Assembly: GCF_033473495.1 (NCBI RefSeq)
Contig: NC_088935.1
Location: 1,364,001 to 1,428,000 of the forward strand
Length of the DNA stretch: 64,000 bases
Direction of reading: 5' to 3'
Origin: Cercospora beticola
Lineage: Eukaryota; Ascomycota; Dothideomycetes; Mycosphaerellales; Mycosphaerellaceae
Below the pieces are notes generated by a model. The model did not search any database. It saw only the letters and a list, made by a program, of their open reading frames with translations, and had not been told where the DNA came from. Positions 37,068 through 48,509 of this stretch are shown here, one piece after another (positions within the stretch are counted from its first letter, which is position 1; every line of letters begins with the position of its first letter). Made by a program: the position numbers and the translations under genes.

Positions 37068-40000
37068 TATAAATAACTAAGATAAGGTAATAGATAAGAT
37101 AAGAGTATATAATATCTAGATAAAGCTATATAGGAAATATAGTAAAGTCTAATAGATATATATAATAGCTATTATCTAAGAATTTATAACTTTTAAGATA
37201 GAACTAGAGAATATAATTAGGAAATTATAGGTCTACTTTAGTAATCTTAGAAGGAGGATTATAGAAATTAACTAGAGAGAGTTATACTATAAGACTTCTA
37301 ATATAAGGATTAAGTATCTACTCTTTATACTTCTAGCTAAGTATAAGAGTATAAGATAGACTATCTAAGCTTAGAAGAACTTAGACTCTAAAGAAATCCT
37401 CTAACTTCTTAAAGTAGAGAAGTTAATATAGTATAGATACTAGTTATAAGAAATAGTAATATTTACTAAAGAAAGAGAGATCTAAAGTATAAAGCTAAAA
37501 TACTACTTCTATAAGAAGGAGTATTTTAGAGATATTACTAAGTATCTATACTTTAATAAAGCTAAGAGAACTATTAACTTAAAATAAGCTAGTAGAATAG
37601 AGAAGAGAAGAATACTATCTAGAGAGAGTATATTTAGAAAGAGATCTTTACTAGATAGAGAAGTATTAAAAGAAATAGTAAAGAAACTTAATCTAAAAGT
37701 CTAATTTCTTAAGAAGAAATAAAGCTTAAGAAAGTTTTCTAAGAAAATATATACTACTTAAGAAGATATAGAGCCTTCTATAGTATTTAAAGTATCTTAA
37801 TTTCTATTAGAGAATAATAATATTAATAAAGTTATATACTTAACTATAGAAGTAAAAAATAAGTATATACTATTAAAATAGCTACTTAACTCCTATACTT
37901 TATTATATATAACTAACTAAGAATTACTTTTTAGAGAACTAAAATCTCTTTAGAGGAAAAAGTAGATTAAAGTTAGAGGTAGCTATCTAATAGCTATATA
38001 TATAGGAAATATAGTAATAAATAGAAAAAGAGAAAAATAGATTATTCTTAAGAAATATTCTCTTTATATCTAGTCTAGAAGTAAATCTTATTTCTTAGAG
38101 CTAATTTAGCTAGTAGTATAGTATTTAACTACTAAAATTTATACTTATTTTATTATCTAGGAAACTAGTTATCTAGATAAAACTATTAGAAGAAGTACTA
38201 TTTATTAAGAAGATTAATAATATATTATAGAAGCTTATAATATTATACTTTAATTAAAAATAAGAAAATAAAGCCTATACTTTTAAAGCCTAAGAAAAGA
38301 TCTAGAAGTAGTAGAAGCTTTAGTATAGAAAACTTATATATTTTAGAGAAAGTCTTCTTAGAAACCTATATAAAGTATCTAACTTAAAGGCTTAGATTTC
38401 TATTCTAAAGGAATACTAACCTTATAGAGTATATTCCTTAGTAAAAATAAAAAAATATAGAGAGAAAGAAACTAAAAGAAAACTCTAAAAGTTATCTCTA
38501 GTTTCTATTAATATCTATAGTTCTTTACTTATTTTAAAATTAGAATATAAATAGTAGCTTAAGATTATTAATAACTTCTTAAGAAAGAAATAGACTTTTC
38601 TAATAAAGTCTAGAGAAGATATACTAAGTATTCTTAAAAACTAGAAAGTAAAAGCTAAGCTATAATTAGAAAACTCTTTCTAAATTATAAGGAGTAATAG
38701 AGTAAGAGAGCTTCTTACTATACTAAAGTAGTAGGAAAAGGAATATAGAATTTCCTTCTATATAACTAAAGTATATAACTCTATCTAGAATAGAGTAGTT
38801 AAGAGGTTAATCTAAATCTCTAAAGACTATATAAGAATAATACTAGAAGATACCTATATATCTATTAAATTCTAGCTAGAAGCCTTAGTAGCCTATATAG
38901 TTATTAGAAATTCTCTTTCTAATAGTCTAGAAATTAATAGATTTAAAGTATTACCTAAGAAAGCCTTTTTAGGTATTTAACTCTTAGTATTATACTTTAG
39001 AGTTTAGAGTTATAAAGTAGTAGTCTATATAGATCCTAAGTTCTAGCTAGTAGAAATAAGATTAGATAAACTAATAAATAGAAGTAAAAATACTATATTT
39101 ATTAGGTATATTCCTAATACTACTAAAATATAGCTCTTCTAAGAGTCTAATATAAGAGCTATTAAAGCCTATAATACTACTACTTAGTTTAAGTATAAGA
39201 AAGGAGAAGATATAGAGCTAAATATTCCTAAGCTTAATTAAGTAAGTAGTATATCTATTAGAAACTTAGTTAGTAGACCTCTAAAGAAACTAATAGTAGT
39301 TATACTTTCTATAGCTACTATATCTATAGCTATAGTAACTAAACCTATAGGTCCTAGCTAAATACTTTTTATATAGTTACTATCTCTACTAAAGAATAAG
39401 AAGAAGTACTAGAGAATAGAAGATCTAGAAGAAGAAAACTCTAGAGAACTATAACTCTAGTAGAAGAAAAGTAGAACTACTAAACTACTTAAGCTAAGCT
39501 AGGAAGTTAATAGATAAGCTAGTCCTAGTACTAGTAGAAGACTATGTTCTAAAGTAAGAGAATTAAATATTATATAGTAGGACCTATAAGGAAATAGAGA
39601 TTAGAAAAGGAACTAAAACTAAACTTATAGCTAAAAGAGAAGAAGATCTATCTTAGATAAAGGACTAGGCCTAGAGCTAAAAGCTTATAGTATAGTAATA
39701 AAATAAGTACTTTAGAAGAGATAGAGAGAATATAGATAGAAGGAGGAGCCTAGTACTAAGTATTATAAAGTATTTCTAAGCTAAGTCTAAAGCTAAGAAT
39801 AGAAGTAGATTTAGGAAGCTCTATTAGAGATTTAGAAGTCTATATTTATAGTAATTACTCCTTAAGTCTCTATATAGAAATAAGAGGTACCTATTCTAAA
39901 GTCCTATAAAGAGGTAATTTAGAATTCTAAATAGAAATATATATAGAAGGATATAGTCTAAAAGGAACTAACTATATTAAGAAGTAATAATATCTAGATA

Positions 40001-41890
40001 AAGATTATTCTACCTAAAGGAGTAAACCTTATTATATCTAAGTAGGTATTTAATATAAAGAGATTAATTAGTAGAGCTATTAAGAAGTTTAAAGTAAGAC
40101 TAGTTATAAGAGGTTTCTTTTAGAAGTTTAGAATTAATTTCTAGAAGACCTTTATACTAATAGTTAGGTATAATACTTTAAGAGTATTTATAGCTATAGT
40201 TTATAAAAAGGATCTAGAACTCTACTAAGTAGATATAAATAATATATTTACTAAGAGTAAACTTTAAGAAGAAATCTTTATAATTCTACTACTAGAAGTT
40301 AAGATTCTATCTAATATAGTTCTATAAATTCTAAGAAGCTTATATAGACTAAAGTAAGTAGTAAGAGACTAGAATAAACTCTATATTTTAAAGTTAAAAC
40401 ATATTAGGTTTATATAATTAGAAGTAGACCTATACTTTCTTATCTACTAGGAAAGGAATATTCTAATTCTAATCTATATAGATAATATTCTAATTATAGT
40501 ACTAAAGCTAGAAGATATACTTTAGTTTAAGGAATAGCTAGGTAAGGTATTTAAGATTAAAGATCTTAGAGAACTAGAGAAAATTCTTAGAATAAGGTTA
40601 ATAAGAGATAGATAAGCTAGAACTTTAAAGCTTAATTAAGAATACTTTATCTAGGAGAACCTTATAAAGCTAGGAATAACTAAGGAGATAGCTAACCTAA
40701 CTCTTTTACTAATAGATAGTTATAATAGCCTAAAACTAATAGGCTTATATAATAAGAGAGAGAGAACAAAATAGAGTACTAAAGCTAAACTAGTATCTAG
40801 ATATAGCTTATAGTTATAATAAGACTAGATATTACTTTCTTTTTTAGAAAGTTAAGCTTATATATCTTAGACCTAACTAAGAGGTATATATAAGCTCTAA
40901 AGAAACTAGTAAGATACTTAAAGTTATCCTAAAACTTAGAACTAATATTTAGAAGAAATAGAGAAAGCCTAATAGGATATTTAGACTCTAACTATATAAT
41001 AGACAAAGTAGATAGAGTCTTAATTCTTAGGAGTATCTTCTTTCTTTATAGAGCTCTAGTTTCTTAGATAAGTAGGAAGCAAAAGTCTATTATAATATTA
41101 ATAATAGAAGCTAAGTATATAGCTATAAATATATATATAAAGCAATCTTAGTTCCTAGTAGTACTCTTAAGAGAGATAGACTATATAGAGTTAGTAGGAG
41201 AATACCTATTCTAACTAACTATAAAAGTATATTCTAATATAGTAAGAGAACTAAGGCTAGTATAAATTATAGGAGATAATTAGGTAACTTTAACTCTTAT
41301 TAAGGATATATATACCTATAAGAGATCTAAATATATTAATATTATATATAACTATATTAGATATCTCTAGTAGTAGAGGAAGGTTATAGTAGAATATATT
41401 CTAATAAAAGAGATAGTTACTAATAGCCTAACTAAACTAAAGAATAGGCTATAGTTTTAGGAGTTTATAAGACAACTCTAGCTTATATAGAGAAAGGCAA
41501 AAGATTTATACTCTAACTATAGATTAAACTCTAGACCTTAGGATAATTAATAAAAGATACGTACTATAATATTAGAGATATTACGGTATATATAAAACTA
41601 AGCCTAGGAGTTATACTATAGGAGAAGTAGCTTGCTATATATAATAAGTAACTAGGATCTAGGAATCTATATATAGTCTAAAAGAGAAAAGCCTAGAAGA
41701 GAAACAAAAGGTATATACTCTAGTATTAATATTACTATAGTATATACGATACTAGGCTAAGGAGTTAAACTAAGATAGATTAGATATATAGCTCTAACTA
41801 TATAACTATAGCACCTAATAACTTATTATAATTTAGAGATAGATTTAAATATAGGAATATAGGTAGAAGACTATCTAGCCTAAGTAGAAG

Positions 41891-42112
41891 TATTAGAAAG
41901 TATAGTCTAGTTAGATATTCTAAGAGATACTTTAGAGATTAGGATTAGGTAATATAGGTTATATAATACTAGATTATATAACCTAGCTAATACCTATCTT
42001 AGGAGTAAGATATAACCTATAACTAACTAATATAATTAGCTCGGTTAGTTCCTACTTATTATCTCTACTTCTACTATATTATACCTATCCGATAAGTACC
42101 TACGAGAATATA
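41891..42112 (+). repeat. Copia copy 2, 3' LTR
   Basis: 222 bp, the same length and termini as the 5' LTR. It lies outside the inverted-repeat arm and therefore has no mirror copy in the window. Confidence 0.85.
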
Positions 42113-44220
42113 ATTTAATATTAACTACTATTACTATAATCGCTAGTTCTATAATAGTTATAAATATAGGTAGGATATATTAAGCTATATCTTCCGATAT
42201 CTATAGTATATTTAGTAATAGACTAGATAATTAAAGAGACCTCGTATATATAGTATAGTCTATATAGTAAGTATAACCGATATAGTACTAAAGTAGAGAG
42301 CTCTCTCTCTATAGTAAGCTACTAGTAGAACTATAGCTAGTAGATATATTCTAAGTAAGTAATATTACTTATTTTTATTATATTTACGTAAAGTATAGCG
42401 CTAAAGACGAAGAAGTATAGAGCTTATACTTATATAAAGCGTTCGCTTCGGAGTATAATTATATATTATTCCGAAAATTAATATAAAGATCTAGTACTTT
42501 TACTTAGTAAGTAAATTCTATTCGTCTAAATTAAACTTTAATTAACCTATATAGTAAGAGCTAAAATACTATATAATATATCTATCTAAAGTAGTAATCT
42601 TAGATAAGAGAATACTCGGCTTAAGCTTTTAATAGAACGAAGGATAAGACTTAGTAGCCTACTTAGAGTTAGAAGACTTAATAAGGTTACCTAATCCTAC
42701 TAATCTAGTTTTAAAAGGAGGTAACTAACTTATAATAGTTCTTAGAGAGAGTTATTTATATATCTAATAATATATCTTCGTAGATAGTTTTTAAAGAACT
42801 ATATAATATTTAAGTCCTCCGAACTAATTCTTTAACTAAACGTTCTATACTAACCGCTATAATTATATCGTTTTATATAACTATATAGAGTTAGGTTACT
42901 ACTATCTAGGTTCGCCTAAATATATATTAAACGTCCTTAGGTACTAGTATAGTAATAGCTATTCTATATATTATATTAGTATAGTTAAAGCTAGTAAAAG
43001 TAGACTTTCTAGAGATCTATTTACTTTTATATTAGAGTTATAAGCTATATAAGCGTTATAGACCTTTTCTATATACTCTCTAGTATAGTAGTTACTTATA
43101 AGTATATCTACTCTAAATAGAACTAGAAGTAGTATAGTAAGAATAGACTTAAAATATATTATTTATTATAGTAGGACGTGTTTTATATAGAATATATAGT
43201 AAGGTTCTAGTAAGTAAAAGTCTATACTACTTTTACTCCGAGATAGAAAGTATTCTATTTTTATACTTTATTTAAAATATCTTTCTAATATAGACGACTC
43301 TTTTATATAATTTCTTACTCGGAACCTAAAATAGAGTTAAAAATAAAGTATTAGGAAATAGTATAGCTATAATTAGCTCTAAGTAGCGTAATAGCTTAGA
43401 ATAGTCCTAGGTCTAACTAGAAAGTATTACTAGTATAATAGACTTAGTTCTATAAGCGTCTAAGTAGACTAGATACTTATAGTATCGAGATATAACTATT
43501 ATAATAACCTATAATACTAGAGCGTATAGAATATTAGCTCTAAGAGAAGATAGTATTATTAGATTTAGTAAGAATAAGTATATAGAGAAGAAGACGTAAA
43601 TAAACTATTTATTAAGAAAGTATAAATCTATAGACTTTACTAGAAGTAAATAGAGATTAGTAGTATAACTCTAATTAGAGGCGGAGTACTAATAGACCTA
43701 TCTAGGATAATAATTTATAAGATCTATAATACTATAGACTAAGGAAAACTAAATAACTAATCGTTCCTTTCTTAGAATAAAGTACCTAGCTTTTATTTAT
43801 AGTCTAACTTATATAATATAATTCCTAGAGAAGTTAGATATCTTATTATAGTTTAATAGCTTAGATATAAGTTTATAAGAGCTAATCTTAGTATTTAAGA
43901 GTTCGTTAAGTTCGTTAGTTTATTATATATAGTTCTAATTAGATAGTTAGGTCGTACTTATAACTAATTCTTCTAAAACTATTAGCTTATTTCCTCTCTT
44001 CTTATACTATTAGCTTCCTCTCTTTATACTATTAGCTTATTACCTATCTCTTATACTATTCGGCTCTAAGTATACGAAATAAGATAGTATTAGTAATCTA
44101 AGCTTACGATCCGTTCCCGCGCAATCCCTACGACCCGGTAGTAGCTAACTCGGGCACGCTAGGCTTAAAGGTATCTCTTATAAAATAAGGGATATATTGC
44201 GTATAAAAGTAGCACGCTAT
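42113..44220. mobile_element. unidentified AT-rich RIP-mutated relic
   Basis: About 2.1 kb of RIP-type sequence that keeps CpG but lacks CpA. A plus-strand frame can be followed from about 42,600 to 44,090 with only TAA/TAG interruptions, but the product is not recognisable, and the other strand cannot be excluded. Bases 44,101-44,220 are less mutated, marking the edge of the graveyard. No terminal repeats were found. Confidence 0.35.
43978..44060. repeat. short imperfect tandem repeat
   Basis: Three to four imperfect units of 22-28 bp built on ACTATTAGCTTATT followed by a pyrimidine-rich segment. Confidence 0.6.
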
Positions 44221-44387
44221 CTATATGTTAATTAACGCCAAAATAAAGAACTCAGCTGCAGCGCAACGTAAGGTGGACGAGATCTATAGCATTAACTCTT
44301 TAATTATTAGTTTCTGCTTCGACATATCCTATCATTGCTTTGAGTGCATCGTGGCGCAGCATGCCCAGCGCTGTCACCGCAACCTGA

Positions 44388-44897
44388 ATCGCCTACGGCA
44401 AGAACGGAGGTTTCGGATTGGCCGACGAAGCCGACAAATTTGTGACCTCCAACGGTGTTATCTTCATCCCAACTGAGAACTCTGGCTACTATCTCCGCCA
44501 GTAGTGGACCATCCTGCGCACACACAACTTTATACAGCAAGTTGACGTGCAGACTGCGCATCCTCTGCTCATCCTTTCGACATCCAATGATCCTATCTGT
44601 CTACTTGTATCTGCCATATCAGCTTTCGACGCCTGTAAGGACTATGCCCTAGTGGAAGTAAAGGCCTTCGGACATTGCTCCGTCGCAGAAATGTTGAACT
44701 GCCTCGCAAAGCATGTAAGCGAGTTTCTTTACAACGGTGCCCTACCAGACGGATATGTCACCTGGGACGTGGATAGTCCGTACCCTATCAAGCCGGAGGA
44801 GGATGGCCAGATTAGGGCACAAAAGCATTTTGATGATCCGCAGGATTATAGGATGCATCTTGCACAATTGGAGATGGCGAGGGATTGGGATTGGTGA
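44388..44897 (+). pseudogene. TAP-like alpha/beta-hydrolase, C-terminal fragment with an internal stop
   Basis: Frame open from 44,388, broken by TAG at 44,502-44,504, then open to the stop at 44,895-44,897. The product matches the C-terminal domain of secreted TAP-like alpha/beta-hydrolases by its pattern: a His-Pro-Leu-Leu-Ile-Leu strand, an acid-carrying Asn-Asp-Pro turn (catalytic Asp) at about 44,590, a Tyr-Ala-Leu-Val-Glu-Val strand, then Gly-His-Cys-Ser (catalytic His) at about 44,674 and a closing Asn-Gly-x-Leu-Pro segment. The N-terminal half with the serine nucleophile is missing; AT-rich relic lies where it should be. The TAG sits directly after a CAG codon and could be a CAG-to-TAG RIP change. 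An extra intron covering the stop was considered but does not keep frame. Confidence 0.6.
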
Positions 44898-45916
44898 ATG
44901 ACGGCAAGGAGGTTTGCATGTGACGTGTGCGGCTGGGAGAGTCTACATGGAAAGTGACTTTGTGCGAAGCATAATTTGGCTTGTATTGTCTGTGTATATA
45001 TAGAAACCATGACTCAATATATGATTATCCGGTCGCTGAATGCATGACATTCTCAAAGACTACCGTCCTGCCATTAGTTCCGATTGTCTTCGCTTTGCGA
45101 CGACTGTTGCACGCGACAAGAGCAGATCCGTTGCACCACTCCAACACTTCAAGGAGTGGTTGGCCTTCGCAGCTCAACCCGGCGCTCTGCACGGCCACTT
45201 AGAGACGTGAAATCGAAACAGCCCATCCTTGCCGAACGCTTACAACGATTTTTTGTGCAGAAACGAAGCTTCTCTTTTCACGTGGGTTGCTGGAGTCGTC
45301 CAGGCCTCTACGCATGCGCTCGTATCGAGCAACGAAGAACCTTACTAACACGGCTTACCTCTTGCGATCAACAGGGCACCGACCCTGTGTTCAGTCAGCA
45401 CGAATTCCTCATTCGTGCTTCCGGCGGTGCGCCAAGGAAGTTTAACCCAAGTTCACCAACGAAATGCCAAGGAAAGTGGCCGAGACCAGGGCGGTCGAGG
45501 TCGTGGGAACTACGTTGCTACTAATAATTGTGTCAACCTTTGTTTGAGCAACAGCAGCAAGCCGTGTTATGCTTAGTTAAGCAATACGAACGACCGTGGC
45601 TCGTGTTTTAAAAGGAATGCTAACAGCCGTGCCTTGTTTCATACGGCTACCGGATCAATTCCTGCAAGTTATAACAACGTCTATCCTTGCTGGAAGACAT
45701 GCCGTTTAGGCCCTTCCCCCTGCTCCCTCCCCCAATAGCTTCGTCTAGCAGCTCACTAGCGACTTTCTATAATATGGGGCTCGTAGCTAGATCTACTAGG
45801 CTACGTATCAACATCTACTATATATTTATTGCACGTCATTTCCTGTTCTAGTAGACTAACCTTTTACGACACACTACTCAATTACAAGTTGTCTAGATTA
45901 TTACGTCTACGGAGAC
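44898..45916. other. no convincing gene; probable promoter of the secreted-protein gene at the right end
   Basis: Frames here start at non-ATG codons and show no domains. Small hairpins are visible: CCACTCC/GGAGTGG near 45,136-45,160 and a 9 bp stem AGCACGAAT/ATTCGTGCT near 45,397-45,419. A CCCAATAG box at about 45,732 and a TATATATTTA stretch at about 45,822 lie upstream of the ATG at 45,917 and may be its core promoter. Confidence 0.4.
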
Positions 45917-46257
45917 ATGCTCGCTTCAATATTCCTCCTTTCACTTGCTACTATTGCTTCTGCCGGTAACTGTATCGAAAGGGGCTATGGTCTACTAGAT
46001 TGCCCAAATCATACTGATAGATCATATTACTGGAGAGTAGGTACCGCAGATTTTTAGGACGCTCACAAGTGATTTCACTTTTTAGCGTGCTGATGATTTC
46101 TTGGCAGTGTCTGCCTTCCGCCAGAGACCCAGCGAACAAAGATGGCCCTCCTGGTAATCAGTGTCGCTTTGTATCGCGCGACACAGACGGAACGAAGTAT
46201 TACTGTGTATGTCTTGTTCCCTGCCCTATTGAAAGTCAAGCTAAGCAGTATACGTAG
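45917..46257 (+). CDS. small secreted cysteine-rich protein (candidate effector)
   Basis: Two exons, 45,917-46,036 and 46,108-46,257, give 89 residues. The 71 nt intron has GTAGGT at the donor, a TGCTGAT branch motif and a CAG acceptor, and lies between codons, keeping frame. Residues 1-16 form a typical signal peptide (Met-Leu-Ala-Ser, hydrophobic core, Ala-Ser-Ala before Gly17). The mature 73 residues contain seven cysteines: 19, 29, 41, 59, 73, 75, 79, with a C-x-C-x3-C cluster near the end. No family is recognised. Small size, secretion signal and cysteine density fit fungal effector-like proteins. It stands alone in the island, with pseudogenes on both sides and RIP-mutated repeats within 2 kb to the left and 3 kb to the right, yet has no stop or broken splice site. 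The effector role is inference; a defence or antimicrobial peptide is also possible. Seven cysteines is odd and leaves one unpaired unless it dimerises. Confidence 0.62.
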
Positions 46258-46753
46258 TGTCAAAACCGGCAACCTCGTATGGCCTAAAATCTATGCACTC
46301 CCCATAGAACGGTAACAGCTAACCCAAATTACTTAGCCTGTGCAGGTCCCCTTTGTGATTCGTAAGAGTCTAGGCTGAACACAGGCTTCTGGTCGGTTCC
46401 ATTAGGGTGGCTGGTGGCTATGGGCCGAGTGCTGGCTGGACCTTAGCCTCAACGGAGCCTAGGCTGGGCTGGAATTTCCGGGCAACCAAAAAGCTTTTCG
46501 TTAATCACTCACATCTCAAAATATACTCGTTGCTTCACGATCGACAAGACGTCACGTGGCCAGGAGAGAAGCAGCTCGGAAGCATGTGTGCCTCAATGTG
46601 AAACTTGCCAACCTGATGCATCTACAAAACCATGCTGCGATGGTTCACAAGACTATAACGTAGCTTTTGGACACAAGATGGGAAGAGTGAGGATTTTCAG
46701 ACTGCCAACGTTACACATCTGATGCGCTCACTGCTCGAGAACATGATCCCGAA
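46258..46753. other. no gene seen
   Basis: 496 bp of normal composition between the secreted-protein gene and a convergent long frame. It holds their 3' flanks. CTAGGCTGRR-like short repeats occur around 46,369-46,470, but nothing assignable. Confidence 0.4.
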
Positions 46754-47880
46754 CTAGTTCGTGCTGTCTGTGTCTTTGGCACTCGCAAATCGTCCAATTA
46801 TTGACTTTCGAGGGCGTACAAGTCGCCAATTTTTTTTAACCACGCGAAAGGCATGTCTCCCTTTCTGTCGCACCGACTCGCGAAGGGTCCGCAGGAGTTG
46901 GCTACTGTAATGATGCTGATGAGCGACCGTTATAGATCTTGAGTGGTCTGAGTGGACGACGCATTTCCGTTGGCGCCTTCGTGGAGCTCGCCGAGTTTCG
47001 GTGTTGTATTCTACGTGAAATCCACAATCCTCTCGCGCCTCGAAAGTTGATCCAGGTGACCTCCCCAGTTTGCATCGGCTTGAAGTGCGTTGTACACGCA
47101 GGTGCGGATATTCTGCCTCGTTTATGGCTGCAGGAACAGGGGTTGGTTCAATCGCGAGCAGAGCCGATTTGAGTGCAGCGAGCTCGGCCTTAAGAAATAG
47201 CCGATACTGACGCAGTTGGCGGCATTCGTCGTCGATGATTATTCTCTCGCGACTACGCATGTTGCCTTCCAGCAAAGACATTGTCATAAGGAATTGCGAT
47301 AGCAGCCGTATGAAACAAGATACGGCTGTCGGCATTCCTTTTGGAACTCCAGGCTCGGTCGTTAGTATTGCTCCAATAAAGCAAAGCACGGTTGTTGATG
47401 TTGGTTCAATAAAGCATAAAACAATTACTAGCAATAACGAAGTTCCTACGACCTTGGCCGCCCCCAGAACTCGGCCACTTTTTCCTGGCATTCCCTTCAC
47501 AATGTATTTGCGCGGCGCGACTGCAACACAAACCGACTCTGACTGGCCAGACTCGCTGCCTAGATGTCTTCCATCTCCTAATGGATTTGCGGAGTCATAG
47601 CTCATCACTTTCGCTGTCTCCGCTTGGGCTTCCTTCGTCACCCCGAGGATTTTTGAGGTGCTGAATACAAAGCGGACTCTAAAGGCAACAAGCTTTCCCC
47701 TCCTTCCGCGTTTTGCGAGCCTCTTGAAGTATTTTTTGTCCGTTGCCCTCCTTGTGCGAAATGCTGTTCTCCGTAGATCCTTATTTAACAGCAGAGGTCG
47801 CCTGGAGAATGAATTGTTTTGTCGGGAAATTGAGAGCAGGATTGCTTCGTAGGACCTTAAAAATGCTACGTTTGCCTATG
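46754..47880 (-). CDS. unrecognised long reading frame, hypothetical
   Basis: On the minus strand one frame stays open for about 375 codons, from just after a CCATAG acceptor-like site near 47,881 to the stop at 46,754. This is improbable by chance in DNA of this composition. The first in-frame ATG is at 47,605-47,603, giving 283 residues; otherwise an upstream exon is needed. The upstream part is very basic (many Arg/Lys). A hydrophobic stretch with two Val-Leu-Cys-Phe-Ile repeats (about 47,430-47,340) is followed by a helical Arg/Leu-rich segment (about 47,250-47,170) and a basic tail. I see no domain. It lies downstream of, and in the same direction as, the decayed Zn2Cys6 factor and could be remains of the same gene. 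Confidence 0.35.
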
Positions 47881-48150
47881 GTAGCTCTTTACCTTCTAGC
47901 GGTCAGCTCGCTAGTAGAAAAGTCTCCAAGATAGACTGCGCAGCCGCGATAGAGACCAATCTCTCTCGAGAAGGACATATGCACGCCGTTTGCATTTGAA
48001 GGTCTTAGCACACGCACGGAACACATGATTTCCGTAGTGGTCTGCGTGCCAGCTTCAGCCTTGACGACTCCAGTCTCTGCCCCAGAGGGAGACTCGTCGG
48101 CGTTGCGCTGCTCTCCATCAGTGAGCCCATGCCTTTTCACAAAGTTTAAT

Positions 48151-48509
48151 TTACACAACGATCCTGAAGAGAAGATCGATGAGATGTGAGAGGATTTCCA
48201 TCGCGTGTTCTAGCTTGATCTGCCTGTCCACCAGATCATACTGTGGTTGCTGCCGTTTCGTGATGCCTTCTCTGACGTCGTACTCGAACGCCAGTGCCCG
48301 CTCGTTACAGCGAGTGCACATGGCACGCTGACCTGAGCACCGGATTAAGGCCACTGAATCAGCCGACCAACAATTCTGACCAGGAAGCGCACCTTGACTT
48401 TTGCACGTCTGCAAATGACACAGGCGTTGGCGACTTGAGTTCGGCGAGGTTTGCCTTTTCTGGTTCCAAGCGGAGGAGACTCAAGCTTTGGTGCGGGAAT
48501 GCTGCTGTA
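48151..48509 (-). pseudogene. Zn(II)2Cys6 transcription factor, decayed DNA-binding domain
   Basis: Minus strand. Upstream of the gap the frame encodes a basic lead (Lys-Pro-Arg-Arg-Thr-Gln), then Cys-x2-Cys (48,422-48,411) and Arg-Arg-Ala-Lys-Val-Lys. A 53 nt intron-like stretch follows (48,392-48,340, donor GTGCGC). The next exon starts exactly at the third Cys codon: Cys-x6-Cys-x2-Cys-x6-Phe. Spacing is perfect for a fungal binuclear cluster, C-x2-C-x6-C-x6-C-x2-C-x6-C. Two defects are visible: the intron ends GG where AG is required, and the sixth Cys is Phe (48,288-48,286). No start ATG is found; a TGA closes the frame at 48,512. After the cluster comes a linker and a helical stretch, ending at a stop. 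Such proteins are nuclear regulators, often of accessory gene clusters; this copy is probably dead. Confidence 0.68.

Larger units (their letters stand above)
28962..40998 (+). repeat. left arm of a >=12,037 bp inverted repeat
   Basis: Mirror image of 51,964-64,000 with constant coordinate sum 92,962. Checked landmarks: both ends of the nested LINE (32,002/60,960 and 37,067/55,895), the 73-codon shadow frame (33,188/59,774), a local 22 bp direct duplication at about 33,665-33,710, a surviving ATG triplet at 39,543, and both outer ends. It includes the inner part of the mini-LTR element, the 29,449-30,907 relic, and Copia copy 2 up to the RNase H region. The left end is set only by the window edge of the other arm. 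Confidence 0.93.
30908..42112 (+). mobile_element. Ty1/Copia LTR retrotransposon, copy 2, full-length, RIP-mutated, with a nested LINE
   Basis: LTRs of 222 bp at 30,908-31,129 and 41,891-42,112; primer-binding site at 31,135-31,152. Without the LINE the element is about 6.1 kb, the same as copy 1. The gag region is around 31,150-31,990 and continues after the LINE. Integrase lies around 38,200-39,200. Reverse transcriptase around 40,080-40,650 still shows Tyr-Lys-Ala-Arg-Leu-Val, Leu-Tyr-x-Leu-Lys-Gln and Tyr-Ile-Asp-Asn, a RIP-changed Tyr-Ile-Asp-Asp. RNase H at about 40,970-41,200 keeps Gly-Tyr-x-Asp-Ser and Ser-Arg-Lys-Gln-Lys-Ser. All frames carry many stops, so it is dead. Bases 30,908-40,998 are part of the large inverted repeat; the rest is unique to this copy. 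Confidence 0.88.

Noticed and set aside
45084..45524. 146-codon frame left of the secreted-protein gene
   Set aside because: Starts at a non-ATG codon, with no domain, and small hairpins across it; nothing supports translation.
47235..47600. 121-codon plus-strand frame
   Set aside because: Lies opposite the longer minus-strand frame 46,754-47,880 and shows no domain; judged to be its shadow.
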